From Brachybacterium sacelli (GTDB lineage: Bacteria > Actinomycetota > Actinomycetes > Actinomycetales > Dermabacteraceae), in the NCBI RefSeq assembly GCF_017876545.1, contig NZ_JAGIOD010000001.1, forward strand, positions 1,054,001 to 1,118,000: DNA of 64,000 nt, written 5' to 3'. Both the position numbers and the translations under genes were made by a program. Positions 26,121 to 35,002 of this stretch are shown in pieces (position 1 is the stretch's first letter; every line of letters starts with the position of its first letter). The notes below the pieces were generated by a model. That model was not told where the DNA came from and made no database searches. It worked only from the letters and a program-made list of their open reading frames with translations.

Positions 26121-27000
26121 GGATCGCGTCGGCGAAGATCTCGGTGACCTCGGGGACCAGCTGCAGGTTGAACAGCGGCTCGAACAGCTCCGCCTCCAGC
26201 AGGACCAGGCCGTGCTCGGCGGAGTCAACGGTGTCGATGCGGCTGTACAGCGGTGCGGGCAGCCCGGTGACCTCGCAGACCGCCTCCAGCACCTGTCCGG
26301 CGAAGGCCTCCTCACGGGCCGTGGCGCGGAGCACCACGGGGGACTCGCGGTAGACCCCGCCGCGCAGGCCGCCGCCCCGCTCGAGCAGGGCGCCCTTGGC
26401 GATCGCGTGCGTGACCTCCCCGTCGACCACGTAGAGCGCCTTCTCCCGGCCCTCGGAGAGCTCCGGCACCTCGGGCTGCAGCATCACGACGCCGCCCTCG
26501 GTGAGGATCGCGCGCCCGAGCTCGAGGGCGGCGGGGGAGTCGCGGGCGAACAGCCCGGTGTGTCGGGCACCGGCCCCGACGGTCGGCTTCACCACCACGT
26601 GCGGCGTCGAGCTCCCCTCCGTGGCCAGCGCGGCCTCGAGGGTGGGCATCTCGAGGTGGTAGCTCGTGGGCACGACAGCGACGCCGGCCTCCTCGAGCTG
26701 GGCGAGGTAGCTCTTGTCCATGTTCCAGCGCACCATCTCGGGCTCGTTGAGCACCCGGGTGAGCGTCCCGACCCGGTCCAGCCATTCCTCGAAGCGGGCC
26801 GGCCGCTCGGCGTAGTCCCAGGGGCTGCGGATCACCAGCAGGTCGAAGGCGGCCCAGTCCACCGCCGGATCGTGCCAGACGGTGAGCTCGGCCTCCGCGC
26901 CCCGTCGCCGCAGCGCCTCCAGGAGCGGGACGGCATCGAGATGCGGATCGGCGGCCGTGAAGGTCGCGGGGTCCGTCACGACGAGGCCGATGCGGGTCAT
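26107..27000 (-). CDS. ATP-grasp superfamily protein
   Basis: A 297-residue protein of the ATP-grasp ligase fold resembling DcsG-type enzymes and uncharacterised relatives. It has an N-terminal Rossmann-like part (VIRSPWDYAERP), RWNMDKSYLAQLEEAGVAV typical of the lid region, VVVKPTVGAGARHTG for ATP binding, and a C-terminal acidic metal-binding stretch (LLEAELFEPLFNL). The ligated substrate is unknown. The ATG at 27000 is preceded, 7 nt away, by TAGGGT (27013-27008 on this strand) and has no ribosome site, suggesting a leaderless message. Upstream in-frame sequence to 27186 is therefore excluded. Unrelated to the mannoside cluster as far as can be seen. Confidence 0.85.
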   Translation of the reverse strand: MTRIGLVVTDPATFTAADPHLDAVPLLEALRRRGAEAELTVWHDPAVDWAAFDLLVIRSPWDYAERPARFEEWLDRVGTLTRVLNEPEMVRWNMDKSYLAQLEEAGVAVVPTSYHLEMPTLEAALATEGSSTPHVVVKPTVGAGARHTGLFARDSPAALELGRAILTEGGVVMLQPEVPELSEGREKALYVVDGEVTHAIAKGALLERGGGLRGGVYRESPVVLRATAREEAFAGQVLEAVCEVTGLPAPLYSRIDTVDSAEHGLVLLEAELFEPLFNLQLVPEVTEIFADAILTRA

Positions 27001-27456
27001 GGCCGTGACCCTAACAGCGCCGGGGAGCGCCGCACCGTGGGCGTCCGCCGGGGCGCGCGCGGAGTGCATCGACATGCGCCACGGAGCTGACAGCTCGGGG
27101 GATCTGCTTGTCCGACAATCACTTTTGACCCCATGACCTGCAAATCGACTCGTCCAGTGACCTCTCAGGTGGCTATCGGGGGCCACGTGTGCGAGTATCT
27201 ATGCGGCCCCAAGCGTGATTGTGACGTGCGGGACCGCGCTCCGAGAAGAGCGCGGATCCCACCGCAGCCGTCGAGAAGGACATCCCCGGAGCAGGTGCGA
27301 GGCACCGCCCGGGTCGATGTCGGACGGGACGCGCTCAGGGGGCCGAATGCCGGTCGGCCCGCTGTGGGGTACCCCCTGACGTCAGCGCGCTCTCGCGTCC
27401 GCGTCGCGACGCGCCGGCAGAGAGTGACCGGATCGTCCGCGAAGAAAGGAAGTGCA
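27001..27456 (+). promoter_or_regulatory. 456-bp structured intergenic leader before the symporter
   Basis: No gene is seen here. It contains the leaderless-type -10 box of the ATP-grasp gene (27008-27013), then inverted repeats: CCGCGCTC/GAGCGCGG (27234-27241, 27248-27255) and a nested structure TCAGGGGG/CCCCCTGA (27335-27342, 27372-27379) enclosing GGCCGA/TCGGCC (27341-27346, 27354-27359). These lie 80-220 nt before the symporter start and could form a regulated leader. No known riboswitch is recognised. Confidence 0.4.
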
Positions 27457-29175
27457 GTGCCGCCCGCGCCCACAGGGGAGATATCCCAGCTCGGAACCAT
27501 CGGTGTCATCCTCCTCCTGCTGCTGTTCTACGGCGGCACGATGTGGATGTCGGTGGCGATCTCCCGCAAGAAGGAGAACGCCGACGACTACATGACGGCC
27601 GGCAACAAGATCGGCTTCGGCGTCTCCGCCGCCTCCATGACCGCGACCTGGATCTGGGCGTCCTCGATGTACGCCTCGGTGACCGCGGGCTACACGTACG
27701 GCGTCTCCGGCCCCATCCACTACGGGCTGTGGGGAGCGCTGATGATCCTGTTCATCTACCCCTTCGGCAAACGGATCCGGAAGGTCGCCCCCAAGGCGCA
27801 CACCCTCGCCGAGGTCATGTACGCCCGCCACGGCCGCTCCTCCCAGCTGATGCTCGCCGGCTCCAACGTGCTCGGCTCGGTCATCTCGCTGACCTCCAAC
27901 TTCATCGCCGGCGGCGCACTGATCGCGATGCTCTCCCCGATGAGCTTCGGCCACGGCATCGTCATCATCGCGGGCGGAGTGCTGCTGTACACCCTGTGGT
28001 CCGGTTTCCGCGCCTCGGTGCTGACGGACTTCGCGCAGGTCATGGCCATGCTCGGAGCAGCCGTCGTGATCATCCCGGCGGTGTTCTTCGTCGTCGGCGG
28101 ACCCTCGCTGTTCGTCGAGGGCGCTGCGAACGGCAACGTCACCCCTGCGCAGGAGAGCTTCTTCTCCTCCGACGCCTTCATGAACCAGGGCGCCCCCTAC
28201 ATCGCTGCGGTGCTGGCCTACGCGATCGGCAACCAGACCATCGCCCAGCGCCTGTTCGCGGTGCGTGAGGACCTCATCAAGCCCACCTTCATCACCGCCA
28301 CCATCGGCTACGGCGCGACGGTGATCGGCATCGGCATGCTCGGCGTGATGGCGCTGTACCTGGGCATCGAGCCCATGAACGGCGATGTCAACAACCTGAT
28401 GCCGCAGATGGTCGGCACCTACCTGCCCGCCGCCCTGATAGCTCTCGCTTTCATCATGATCATCGGCTCGCTGTCCTCGACCGCGGACTCTGACTTGTCG
28501 GCGCTCAGTTCGATCGTGATGACTGACATCTACGGGCAGTCCGTGGGTCGTGCCCAGGCCGATCCCAAGAGGATGCTGCTGATCGGCCGGATCACCATGA
28601 TCGTGGCCACCGCCGCGGCGCTGTACTTCGCCACCGCGAGGTTCAACATCCTCGACCTGCTGGTGTTCGTCGGCGCCCTCTGGGGCTGCCTGGTGTTCCC
28701 GGTCATCGCGTCCTTCTACTGGAAAAAGATCACCAACAAGGCGTTCACCGTCTCCGTGATCGCCGCGCTGGTGGTGTTCTTGCCGGTGCGTTTCGCCCTG
28801 ATCCCGCTGGTCGGCCCCTGGGCGCTGTTCGTCGAGCTGCTCGCGATCGTCGGGGTCGGCGTGGTGCTGGGCATCATGTCCTTCGGCTTCTTCGGCCTGC
28901 GCCCCGCCGTGATTATCGGCGCGATCGCCACCGCGGCCGTGCTGCCCTTCGGCTTTGGCTACCTGCGCGACTACGAGACACTGTCCGGCTCGCTGGTCGC
29001 CTACTCGGTCTCGTTCCTGGTCTGCTACCTGATGAGCGTTCGTTCGAAGCAGGACTTCGACTTCTCGGTGATCAGCAGGATCACCGGTGACTTCGACGAG
29101 GAGGACGAGACCGCCGGTTCCGTCCCCGAAGGCCCCTCACCGGCCGCCGAGGCGACCGACGCCGCCGACCGCTGA
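27457..29175 (+). CDS. Sodium:solute symporter (SSS family)
   Basis: A 572-residue membrane protein with about 13 helices that couples Na+ influx to uptake of a solute not evident from sequence. SSS landmarks are KKENADDYMTAGNKIG in the first loop, TATWIWASSMY, SLTSNFIAGGALI and the later IIGSLSSTADSDLSALSSI. The GTG at 27457 follows AAAGGA at 27445-27450; the in-frame extension back to 27133 is outside the family and lies in the structured leader. The 42-residue membrane peptide gene 56 nt downstream is a known kind of partner for this symporter group. Confidence 0.92.
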   Translation: MPPAPTGEISQLGTIGVILLLLLFYGGTMWMSVAISRKKENADDYMTAGNKIGFGVSAASMTATWIWASSMYASVTAGYTYGVSGPIHYGLWGALMILFIYPFGKRIRKVAPKAHTLAEVMYARHGRSSQLMLAGSNVLGSVISLTSNFIAGGALIAMLSPMSFGHGIVIIAGGVLLYTLWSGFRASVLTDFAQVMAMLGAAVVIIPAVFFVVGGPSLFVEGAANGNVTPAQESFFSSDAFMNQGAPYIAAVLAYAIGNQTIAQRLFAVREDLIKPTFITATIGYGATVIGIGMLGVMALYLGIEPMNGDVNNLMPQMVGTYLPAALIALAFIMIIGSLSSTADSDLSALSSIVMTDIYGQSVGRAQADPKRMLLIGRITMIVATAAALYFATARFNILDLLVFVGALWGCLVFPVIASFYWKKITNKAFTVSVIAALVVFLPVRFALIPLVGPWALFVELLAIVGVGVVLGIMSFGFFGLRPAVIIGAIATAAVLPFGFGYLRDYETLSGSLVAYSVSFLVCYLMSVRSKQDFDFSVISRITGDFDEEDETAGSVPEGPSPAAEATDAADR

Positions 29176-29231
29176 CCCGCCCTGTCCCGCGGCGGGCGCC
29201 CCGCTCCGTCGCCCCACTCGAAAGGAGAGCC

Positions 29232-29360
29232 ATGACTGCTCTGCTGACCGCCTATGTGCTCATGTGGCCGGTGCTCGTGCTCGGCATCCTGATCACCATT
29301 GCCGGCGGCTTCGCCAAGGACGTCAAGGAGGCCCGCCAGGAGGGCCGCACGGTCATCTGA
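29232..29360 (+). CDS. Small membrane protein, putative transporter small subunit
   Basis: A 42-residue protein beginning MTALLTAYVLMWPVLVLG: one membrane helix (about residues 5-26) followed by a charged tail (DVKEARQEGR). The ATG is preceded by AAAGGAGAG at 29221-29229, an excellent ribosome site, and codon use is normal. Short proteins of this form are annotated next to SSS symporters in actinobacteria as small subunits. It probably associates with the 27457-29175 transporter. A strong terminator follows. Confidence 0.85.
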   Translation: MTALLTAYVLMWPVLVLGILITIAGGFAKDVKEARQEGRTVI

Positions 29361-29398
29361 CGAGGCCCGCCCGGCGTTCGCAGCCGGCCCGGGCACCA

Positions 29399-29442
29399 CG
29401 ACGACGCCCGCCGCTCCCGAGACGGGGCGGCGGGCGTCGTCG
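29399..29442 (+). terminator. 16-bp terminator hairpin after the symporter operon
   Basis: CGACGACGCCCGCCGC (29399-29414) pairs perfectly with GCGGCGGGCGTCGTCG (29427-29442) across a 12-nt loop. It separates the symporter operon from the converging oxidoreductase gene and may stop transcription from both sides. Confidence 0.82.
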
Positions 29443-29479
29443 GGCGCGGAGTCGGAGCAAGCCGGTGGTCCGGCCTCGA

Positions 29480-30520
29480 TCAGCTCCCGACGCTGCTGGC
29501 GCGATAGGCGTCCTTGAGGATCTGCAGCGAGGCCATGGCCTCGCCCGGCCCGATCCAGAACGGCTCGGGGCCGTCGAGGGCGGCGTGGAAGTCGCGGATC
29601 AGCTCCTCGTGGGAGACGCCCCAGTAGGCGCGGCCGCCCGCGGTCGCGACTCGGTCGGACCAGGTGTCGACCCGCCCGTCGGCCCAGTGCACTGTGAGCC
29701 CGCCGCCGCGCCCGGAGCGCAGCTCGAGGTAGGCGTTGTCGGTGGCGATCTCGAGCTCGACGGGACGTGCCAGGGGCGCGGTGAGCGTGGCGTAGAAGGT
29801 GGTGGTGATCCCGGAGGCGTGGTGGAGCACCAGGTCCGCGGTGTCCTCGACCTCGGTGACGCCGGCGAACTTCTTCTGCGAGACCAGGCCCTCGGTGCGC
29901 TCGACGGGGCCGATCAGCCACTGCACCAGGTCGAGGGTGTGGATCGCCTGGTTGATCAGCAGCCCGCCGCCGGAGCTCTCCCAGCGGCCGCGCCACGGCT
30001 TGGCCGCGTAGTAGTCGGCGGTGCGGCTCCACACCACCGAGGCCCAGGCGCCCTGGACGGCGCCGAGCTCACCGCCGGCGAGCAGCCTCGCGAGCTCCTG
30101 GCTGGCACGGTTGTAGCGGTTCTGGAAGCAGATCCCGATCTTCGCGGCGCCCGCGCCGCCGTCGGCCCGGGGTGTGGTCACCGATCCCAGGGCCTCGACC
30201 AGTCGCGCTCCCTCGTCGAGGGTGTGGGCCACCGGCTTCTCCTGCAGCACGTGCACGCCGCGCTCCAGCGCGGCGAGGGACGGGCCGACGTGCTGGTCGT
30301 GCGGGGTGGTCACGTGCACGGCGTCCGGGCCCTGGGCGTCGATCAGCTCCTCGACCGAGGAATAGGTGGGCAGGCCGGTCTCGGCGGCGGCCCGCTCCCG
30401 GGCGGCGGGGTCGGTGTCGGCGAGTCCGACCAGCTCGAGGCCGTCGATCGCCCCGATCGCTCCGACGTGGACGACGGACACGTCCCCGTAGCCGACCAGG
30501 CCGATACGTCGCTGGGCCAT
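29480..30520 (-). CDS. Gfo/Idh/MocA-family oxidoreductase
   Basis: A 346-residue NAD(P)-dependent sugar or cyclitol dehydrogenase. The Rossmann start is RRIGLVGYGDVSVVH, the family EKP motif appears as LQEKPVAHT, and the C-terminal domain carries the GGGLLINQAIHTLDLVQW block. Substrate is unknown. The ATG at 30520 follows GAGGAGG 8 nt upstream; a GTG at 30553 is rejected. It probably forms a unit with the aldo/keto reductase gene, which lies upstream on the same strand. Confidence 0.9.
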   Translation of the reverse strand: MAQRRIGLVGYGDVSVVHVGAIGAIDGLELVGLADTDPAARERAAAETGLPTYSSVEELIDAQGPDAVHVTTPHDQHVGPSLAALERGVHVLQEKPVAHTLDEGARLVEALGSVTTPRADGGAGAAKIGICFQNRYNRASQELARLLAGGELGAVQGAWASVVWSRTADYYAAKPWRGRWESSGGGLLINQAIHTLDLVQWLIGPVERTEGLVSQKKFAGVTEVEDTADLVLHHASGITTTFYATLTAPLARPVELEIATDNAYLELRSGRGGGLTVHWADGRVDTWSDRVATAGGRAYWGVSHEELIRDFHAALDGPEPFWIGPGEAMASLQILKDAYRASSVGS

Positions 30521-30645
30521 GTGCTGCGCCTCCTCGCCGCTCCACTGCGGCACGTGGGTGAGATCTGCTCCGTCGCCATCCTCGCCCGCGGCCGTGACGA
30601 GCGGAAACAGTTGCCGCGCGGTGCCGAGGGTCTACTCCGCCCTGC

Positions 30646-31581
30646 TCAGGGCACGATCCACCCGGCGGCCCGGAACAGCTCGTACCACTCCGCACGGGTC
30701 AGCGGGATATCGGAGCCCTCGGCGGAATCGGCCACCCGCTGCGGCGTCGTGGTGCCGAGGACGACCTGCATCTGCGCCGGGTGGCGGGTGATCCACGCGG
30801 TCGCGATCGCCTCGGGGGCGACGTCGTACTGCGCGGCGAGCCGGTCGATGACCGCGTTGAGCTCGGCGTAGTCCGGGTGCCCCAGGAAGACCCCGTCGAA
30901 GAACTGCGCCTGGAACGGCGACCACGCCTGGACGGTGATGTCGTGCAGGCGGCAGTAGTCGAGGATCCCGCCGCCGTCGCGCACGATCGCCTGGTCGGTG
31001 CCCTGCATGTTCGCGGCCACGCCCTGCGCGATGAAGGTCGAGTGCGTGATCGACAGCTGCAGCTGGTTGGCGACGATCGGCTGGTTCAGATGCTTGGCCA
31101 GCAGGTCGATCTGGCGCGGGGTGTGGTTGGAGACGCCGAAGCTGCGGACCTTGCCGCTGGCGTGCAGCTCGTCGAAGGCCCGGGCGACCTCATCGGGCTC
31201 GACCAGGGCATCGGGACGGTGCAGCAGCAGGATGTCGATGCGGTCGGTCCCCAGTGCGCGCAGCGAGCCCTCGACGGACTCGATGAGATGCTCGTAGGAG
31301 TAGTCGAAGTAGGGGCCCTCGGGGACGATCCCGGCCTTGGTCTGGATCGTCACCTGATCGCGCTCGGAGGGCGTCAGCTGCAGGGCCTGGGCGAAGCGCT
31401 CCTCGCAGCGGTGCTTCGAGCCGCCGTAGATGTCGGCGTGGTCGAGGAAGTCGATGCCGGCGTCCCGGGCGGTGCGCACCAGGGTGCGGATCTCGTCGTC
31501 GGACTTCTCGGCGATACGCATCAGCCCCAGCACCACGTTCGGTGCGGAGATGTCGGTGTGCGGCAGGGCGAAATGCTTCAT
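30646..31581 (-). CDS. Aldo/keto reductase
   Basis: A 311-residue NADPH-dependent carbonyl reductase of the YdhF-like group. The catalytic tetrad is visible: Asp and Tyr in DFLDHADIYGG, Lys in TIQTKAGI and His in ILLLHRPD. SFGVSNHTPRQ and the C-terminal cofactor segment VLGTTTPQRV also fit. The ATG at 31581 has GAGGT 8 nt upstream. Physiological substrate is unknown. It is divergent from the MFS gene. Confidence 0.93.
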   Translation of the reverse strand: MKHFALPHTDISAPNVVLGLMRIAEKSDDEIRTLVRTARDAGIDFLDHADIYGGSKHRCEERFAQALQLTPSERDQVTIQTKAGIVPEGPYFDYSYEHLIESVEGSLRALGTDRIDILLLHRPDALVEPDEVARAFDELHASGKVRSFGVSNHTPRQIDLLAKHLNQPIVANQLQLSITHSTFIAQGVAANMQGTDQAIVRDGGGILDYCRLHDITVQAWSPFQAQFFDGVFLGHPDYAELNAVIDRLAAQYDVAPEAIATAWITRHPAQMQVVLGTTTPQRVADSAEGSDIPLTRAEWYELFRAAGWIVP

Positions 31582-31747
31582 GGGATGACCTCAGGTCGCA
31601 GGGGAGAGTCGTGGGACAGGGGTGCGGCACCGTCGCGGGGCGTCGGTGCCGGGGACGAGCCTATGCCCGTCGGCCGACGGAGCGCACCCCCTGCGCGAGC
31701 GCTTTCCATCCTTCGGGACGACGATGCCCTGCGCACCTCGTCCTGCC

Positions 31748-31753
31748 TAGGCT
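31748..31753 (+). promoter_or_regulatory. TAGGCT -10 box of a likely leaderless MFS transcript
   Basis: TAGGCT ends 7 nt before the GTG at 31761, and no ribosome site intervenes, so transcription should begin at or within a base or two of the start codon. The same spacing is seen at 33284-33289 and 35026-35031 and, on the minus strand, at 27008-27013. Confidence 0.65.
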
Positions 31754-31760
31754 GGACCCG

Positions 31761-33032
31761 GTGACCACGCCCTACCCCTCCTCCCACGTCCCGCCCGCCC
31801 CGTCCGTCCCCACGCGCCGTGAGAAGGCGGGAGCCCGGATCACGCTGACCCTCGCCTCGCTGGCGATGATCGGGCCGTTCACCATCGACACCGTCTTCCC
31901 GGCCTTCACGCGCATCGGTGCGGAGTTCGGCAGCGATGCGGTCGCCCTCCAGCAACTGGTCTCCGCCTACCTGGCCGCCTTCGCGATCATGTCGATCTTC
32001 CACGGCCCCCTCTCGGACGCGCTGGGCCGCAAGAAGGTCATGATCGGCGGGCTGGTGATCTACCTGATCGGCATGCTCGGCAGCGTGCTCGCCCCCACCC
32101 TCGGCAGCCTCGTCCTGATGCGCGTGCTGCAGGGGATGAGCGCCGGTGCGGCCACCATCGTCTCCCGCGTGGTCATCCGTGACATGTTCTCCGGCTCCGA
32201 GGCACAGCGTCTGATGGCGCAGGTCATGATGATCTTCTCGGTCGCCCCGGCGGTCGCGCCGATCTTCGGCGGCTGGCTGCTGCTGCTCGGGGACTGGCGC
32301 TGGGTGTTTGGCGGGGTCGGCGCCTATGCCCTGCTGGTGCTGGTCGCGGCCACGCGACTGCCGGAGACGCTCCCCCCGGAGGCCCGCAACCCCTTGCGCG
32401 TCGGGGCGCTGCTGGGGTCGCTGTGGCATGTGGGTCGCTCCCCGGTGATGCTGCGGATCGCCGCGGCGTCCGCATGCGGGTTCGCCTCCCAGTTCGTGTT
32501 CATCGCCGGCGCCTCTCTGCTGGTGGTGCGTCTGCTGGGCCTCGGGGAGCAGGACTTCTGGGTGCTGTTCGTGCCGCTGATCATCGGCATGATGTCCGGC
32601 GCCTTCGTCGTGGGCCGGGCCGCGGACCTGATGGATCGCAGCCGCCTCATCAGCCTCGGATTCCTCGGGACCCTCGCAGCGACCGTCCTGAACCTGGTGC
32701 TGGTCTCGTTCGCGCCCCCGTTTACGGGCGGGCTGAGCTGGTCGCTGCTGCTGGCGGTGACCGGGCCGATGCTCATCGCGTTCACCGTCGCACTCCTCTT
32801 CGCCCCGATCCAGCTCGAGGTGCTCGACCTGTTCCCGCACGAGCGGGGTGCGGCCGCCTCGCTGGGCACCTTCTTCGGTCTGGTGCTCAACGCCCTGCTC
32901 GCCGGAGTCGTCGCGCCGATGGTCACCGCGAGTCTGAGCACGCTCGCCCTCGCCTCGCTGGGGTTCGCGGTGCTCGGCGCGATCCTGTGGACGTGGCACG
33001 TGCGGACCGTCCGCGCCCCGCAGGATGCCTGA
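31761..33032 (+). CDS. MFS multidrug efflux transporter (Bcr/CflA-type)
   Basis: A 423-residue 12-helix exporter in the cytoplasmic membrane. The opening ITLTLASLAMIGPFTIDT and the loop 2-3 motif GPLSDALGRKKVMIGG place it in the Bcr/CflA drug-resistance group, with LQGMSAGAATIVSRVVIRD as the helix 4-5 block. The GTG at 31761 is chosen because TAGGCT lies 7 nt upstream; the in-frame extension to 31542 overlaps the divergent gene. Drug specificity cannot be told. Confidence 0.9.
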   Translation: MTTPYPSSHVPPAPSVPTRREKAGARITLTLASLAMIGPFTIDTVFPAFTRIGAEFGSDAVALQQLVSAYLAAFAIMSIFHGPLSDALGRKKVMIGGLVIYLIGMLGSVLAPTLGSLVLMRVLQGMSAGAATIVSRVVIRDMFSGSEAQRLMAQVMMIFSVAPAVAPIFGGWLLLLGDWRWVFGGVGAYALLVLVAATRLPETLPPEARNPLRVGALLGSLWHVGRSPVMLRIAAASACGFASQFVFIAGASLLVVRLLGLGEQDFWVLFVPLIIGMMSGAFVVGRAADLMDRSRLISLGFLGTLAATVLNLVLVSFAPPFTGGLSWSLLLAVTGPMLIAFTVALLFAPIQLEVLDLFPHERGAAASLGTFFGLVLNALLAGVVAPMVTASLSTLALASLGFAVLGAILWTWHVRTVRAPQDA

Positions 33033-33056
33033 GCTCTCTCGCAGCGGAGGGTCGAC

Positions 33057-33116
33057 TACTGGCGCGTCAGCATGAGCACTGGTCATATCGCCAGAGCGCA
33101 TGCTCACGCGCCAGTA
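33057..33116. repeat. Palindrome family B, copy 1
   Basis: A 60-bp inverted repeat: arms 33057-33077 and 33096-33116 pair over 21 bp with two mismatches (outer TACTGGCG/CGCCAGTA) around the conserved centre CTGGTCATATCGCCAG (33079-33094). It lies 24 bp after the MFS stop. It is the most diverged of five copies and is followed directly by a 27-bp tandem repeat. Confidence 0.85.
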
Positions 33117-33217
33117 CCCGAGCAGGTGCCGAAGCGCGCATGACCCGAGCATGAGCCGAAGCGCGCAGTACCCGAGCGTGAGCCGAAGCGCGCATGACCC
33201 GAGCAGGAGCCGAAGCG
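33117..33217. repeat. 27-bp tandem repeat, about 3.7 units
   Basis: Units at 33117-33143, 33144-33170, 33171-33197 and a partial one from 33198 share CCCGAGCxxGxGCCGAAGCG. They begin at the last bases of the preceding palindrome and end before the DUF2871 promoter. The units are contiguous, so this is not a CRISPR array. Replication slippage seeded by the palindrome is a plausible origin. Confidence 0.85.
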
Positions 33218-33283
33218 TACGGGGTGGCATGAGCCACCACCCGACTCCATCTTTCGGTTGATCCCCAGGTCACGTGCGATTCC

Positions 33284-33289
33284 TAGAGT
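33284..33289 (+). promoter_or_regulatory. TAGAGT -10 box of a likely leaderless DUF2871 transcript
   Basis: TAGAGT ends 7 nt before the ATG at 33297 with no ribosome site between them, matching the leaderless layout of the neighbouring MFS gene. Confidence 0.65.
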
Positions 33290-33296
33290 CGACGGC

Positions 33297-33746
33297 ATGA
33301 GACGCCTGATGAACACCGCCTTCGCCTACATCCTCCTCGGCCTCGCCTCCGGACTCTTCTACCGGGAGTACACCAAGGCCACCGGAACCGTCGGTGCCGA
33401 TACCCAGCTGAGCACGCTCCACACCCACCTGCTCGTCCTCGGCATGGTCATGTTCTTGCTGGTCCTGGCTCTGGACGCGATCTTCTCCCTCAGCGGCCGG
33501 CGCTCCTTCTCCGTCTTCTACTGGACCTACAACGTCGGTCTCGTGGTGACGGTGGCGATGCAGGCCGTGCGCGGCATCCTCACCCTCGACGGTCAGGACC
33601 CCACGGCCACCAGCGCCGCGATCCCCGGCATCGCGGGCCTCGGCCACATCCTCCTGACGGTGGGTCTGGTCGCCCTGTTCCTCGCCCTGCGGGCCGGGGT
33701 CACCGATCGCCTGGCGGCCCGCGAGCGGGATGCCATCGCGGTCTGA
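33297..33746 (+). CDS. DUF2871 family integral membrane protein
   Basis: A 149-residue protein with four membrane helices, matching the DUF2871 pattern (N-terminal AFAYILLGLASGLFYREYTK, then LSTLHTHLLVLGM). Function is unknown; the conserved histidines in LHTHLL suggest metal or haem contact, which is speculation. The ATG at 33297 fits the -10 box at 33284-33289; the in-frame codons back to 33258 precede that promoter. Confidence 0.85.
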   Translation: MRRLMNTAFAYILLGLASGLFYREYTKATGTVGADTQLSTLHTHLLVLGMVMFLLVLALDAIFSLSGRRSFSVFYWTYNVGLVVTVAMQAVRGILTLDGQDPTATSAAIPGIAGLGHILLTVGLVALFLALRAGVTDRLAARERDAIAV

Positions 33747-33923
33747 CCCGTACCCCGTCATGGGCCGACCCGGCCCCACGTGAGGGTTCACCTGCTGTTC
33801 TCCCGGGCCCGCGCACCGGCCGGGTAGAGTCCCAGGGACCCGTACGGCATCGCCGAGATCGGCCCGGCCCCGGGCCGGACCGGACGCGACGCCACGACCC
33901 CGACGACGACGACGGAGGCCCGC

Positions 33924-34916
33924 ATGACCAGCGCTGCCAGCACCTCGACCGCTCCCGACCGCAACCTCGCCCTCGAACTGGTGCGCGTCACCGAGGCGGC
34001 CGCCATCGCCGGGGCCCGCTGGGTCGGGGCCGGGGACAAGAACACGGCCGACGGTGCCGCCGTCGACGCCATGCGTTCCTTCATGGACACCGTGCGGATG
34101 GACGGCACCGTGGTCATCGGCGAGGGCGAGAAGGACGAGGCGCCCATGCTGTTCAACGGCGAGAGCGTCGGTGACGGCACCGGCCCTCACGTGGACGTCG
34201 CCGTCGACCCGATCGACGGCACCCGCCTGACCGCCCTCGGCTACAACAACGCCCTGTCGGTCTTCGCCGTCGCGGAGAAGGGGAGCATGTACGACCCCTC
34301 GGCCGTGTTCTACATGGAGAAGATGGTGGTGGGCCCCGAGGCGGCCGAGTTCGTCGACCTGCGCCTGCCGACCGCCCAGAACATCGCACTGGTCGCGAAG
34401 GCCCTGGGCAAGCCCATCAGCCAGGTCACCGTCTGCGTGCTCGAGCGTCCCCGCCACGAGCCGCTGGTCCAGGAGATCCGGGAGTCCGGGGCACGCGTCA
34501 AGTTCATCATGGACGGCGACGTGGCTGGGGCGATCGCCGCCGCCCGCGGATCCGGCGTGGACATGCTGCTGGGCACCGGCGGCACCCCCGAGGGCATCAT
34601 CGCCGCCTGCGCGGTCAAGGCCACCGGTGGCATGATCCAGGGACGCCTGACCCCGATCGACGACGAGGAGCGGCAGAAGGCCCTCGACGCCGGCCACGAC
34701 CTGGACCGGGTGCTCACGACCTCCGACCTGGTCACCTCCGACAACTGCTACTTCACCGCCACCGGGATCACGGACGGCGATCTGGTGCGCGGGGTGCGCT
34801 ACCGGGGCGGGCGCATCGTCACCGAGTCGATCGTCATGCGCTCCACCTCCGGCACCGTACGGCTGATCGAGGCGGAGCATCGCCCGGAGAAGTGGGCCCG
34901 CTGGATCGCTGAGTGA
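33924..34916 (+). CDS. glpX: Fructose-1,6-bisphosphatase, class II
   Basis: Dephosphorylates fructose 1,6-bisphosphate in gluconeogenesis. The 330 residues carry class II hallmarks: [18 protein letters not shown], the metal site [22 protein letters not shown] and the [15 protein letters not shown] phosphate loop. The ATG at 33924 follows GGAGG at 33914-33918. TAGAGT at 33825-33830 is a likely -10 box, leaving a leader of about 85 nt, unlike its leaderless neighbours. Confidence 0.96.
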   Translation: MTSAASTSTAPDRNLALELVRVTEAAAIAGARWVGAGDKNTADGAAVDAMRSFMDTVRMDGTVVIGEGEKDEAPMLFNGESVGDGTGPHVDVAVDPIDGTRLTALGYNNALSVFAVAEKGSMYDPSAVFYMEKMVVGPEAAEFVDLRLPTAQNIALVAKALGKPISQVTVCVLERPRHEPLVQEIRESGARVKFIMDGDVAGAIAAARGSGVDMLLGTGGTPEGIIAACAVKATGGMIQGRLTPIDDEERQKALDAGHDLDRVLTTSDLVTSDNCYFTATGITDGDLVRGVRYRGGRIVTESIVMRSTSGTVRLIEAEHRPEKWARWIAE

Positions 34917-35002
34917 CCGCTCACCCGCGGCCGTCCGCCCAGCTCACGACGGCTGTGAGGGAAGACGCAGGGACAGCAGCTGTGACCCGCACTGCACGAG
35001 GA

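Noticed and set aside
33117..33217. Short repeats considered as a CRISPR array
   Set aside because: Units are contiguous 27-bp tandem copies with no unique spacers, and no cas genes are present in the window.
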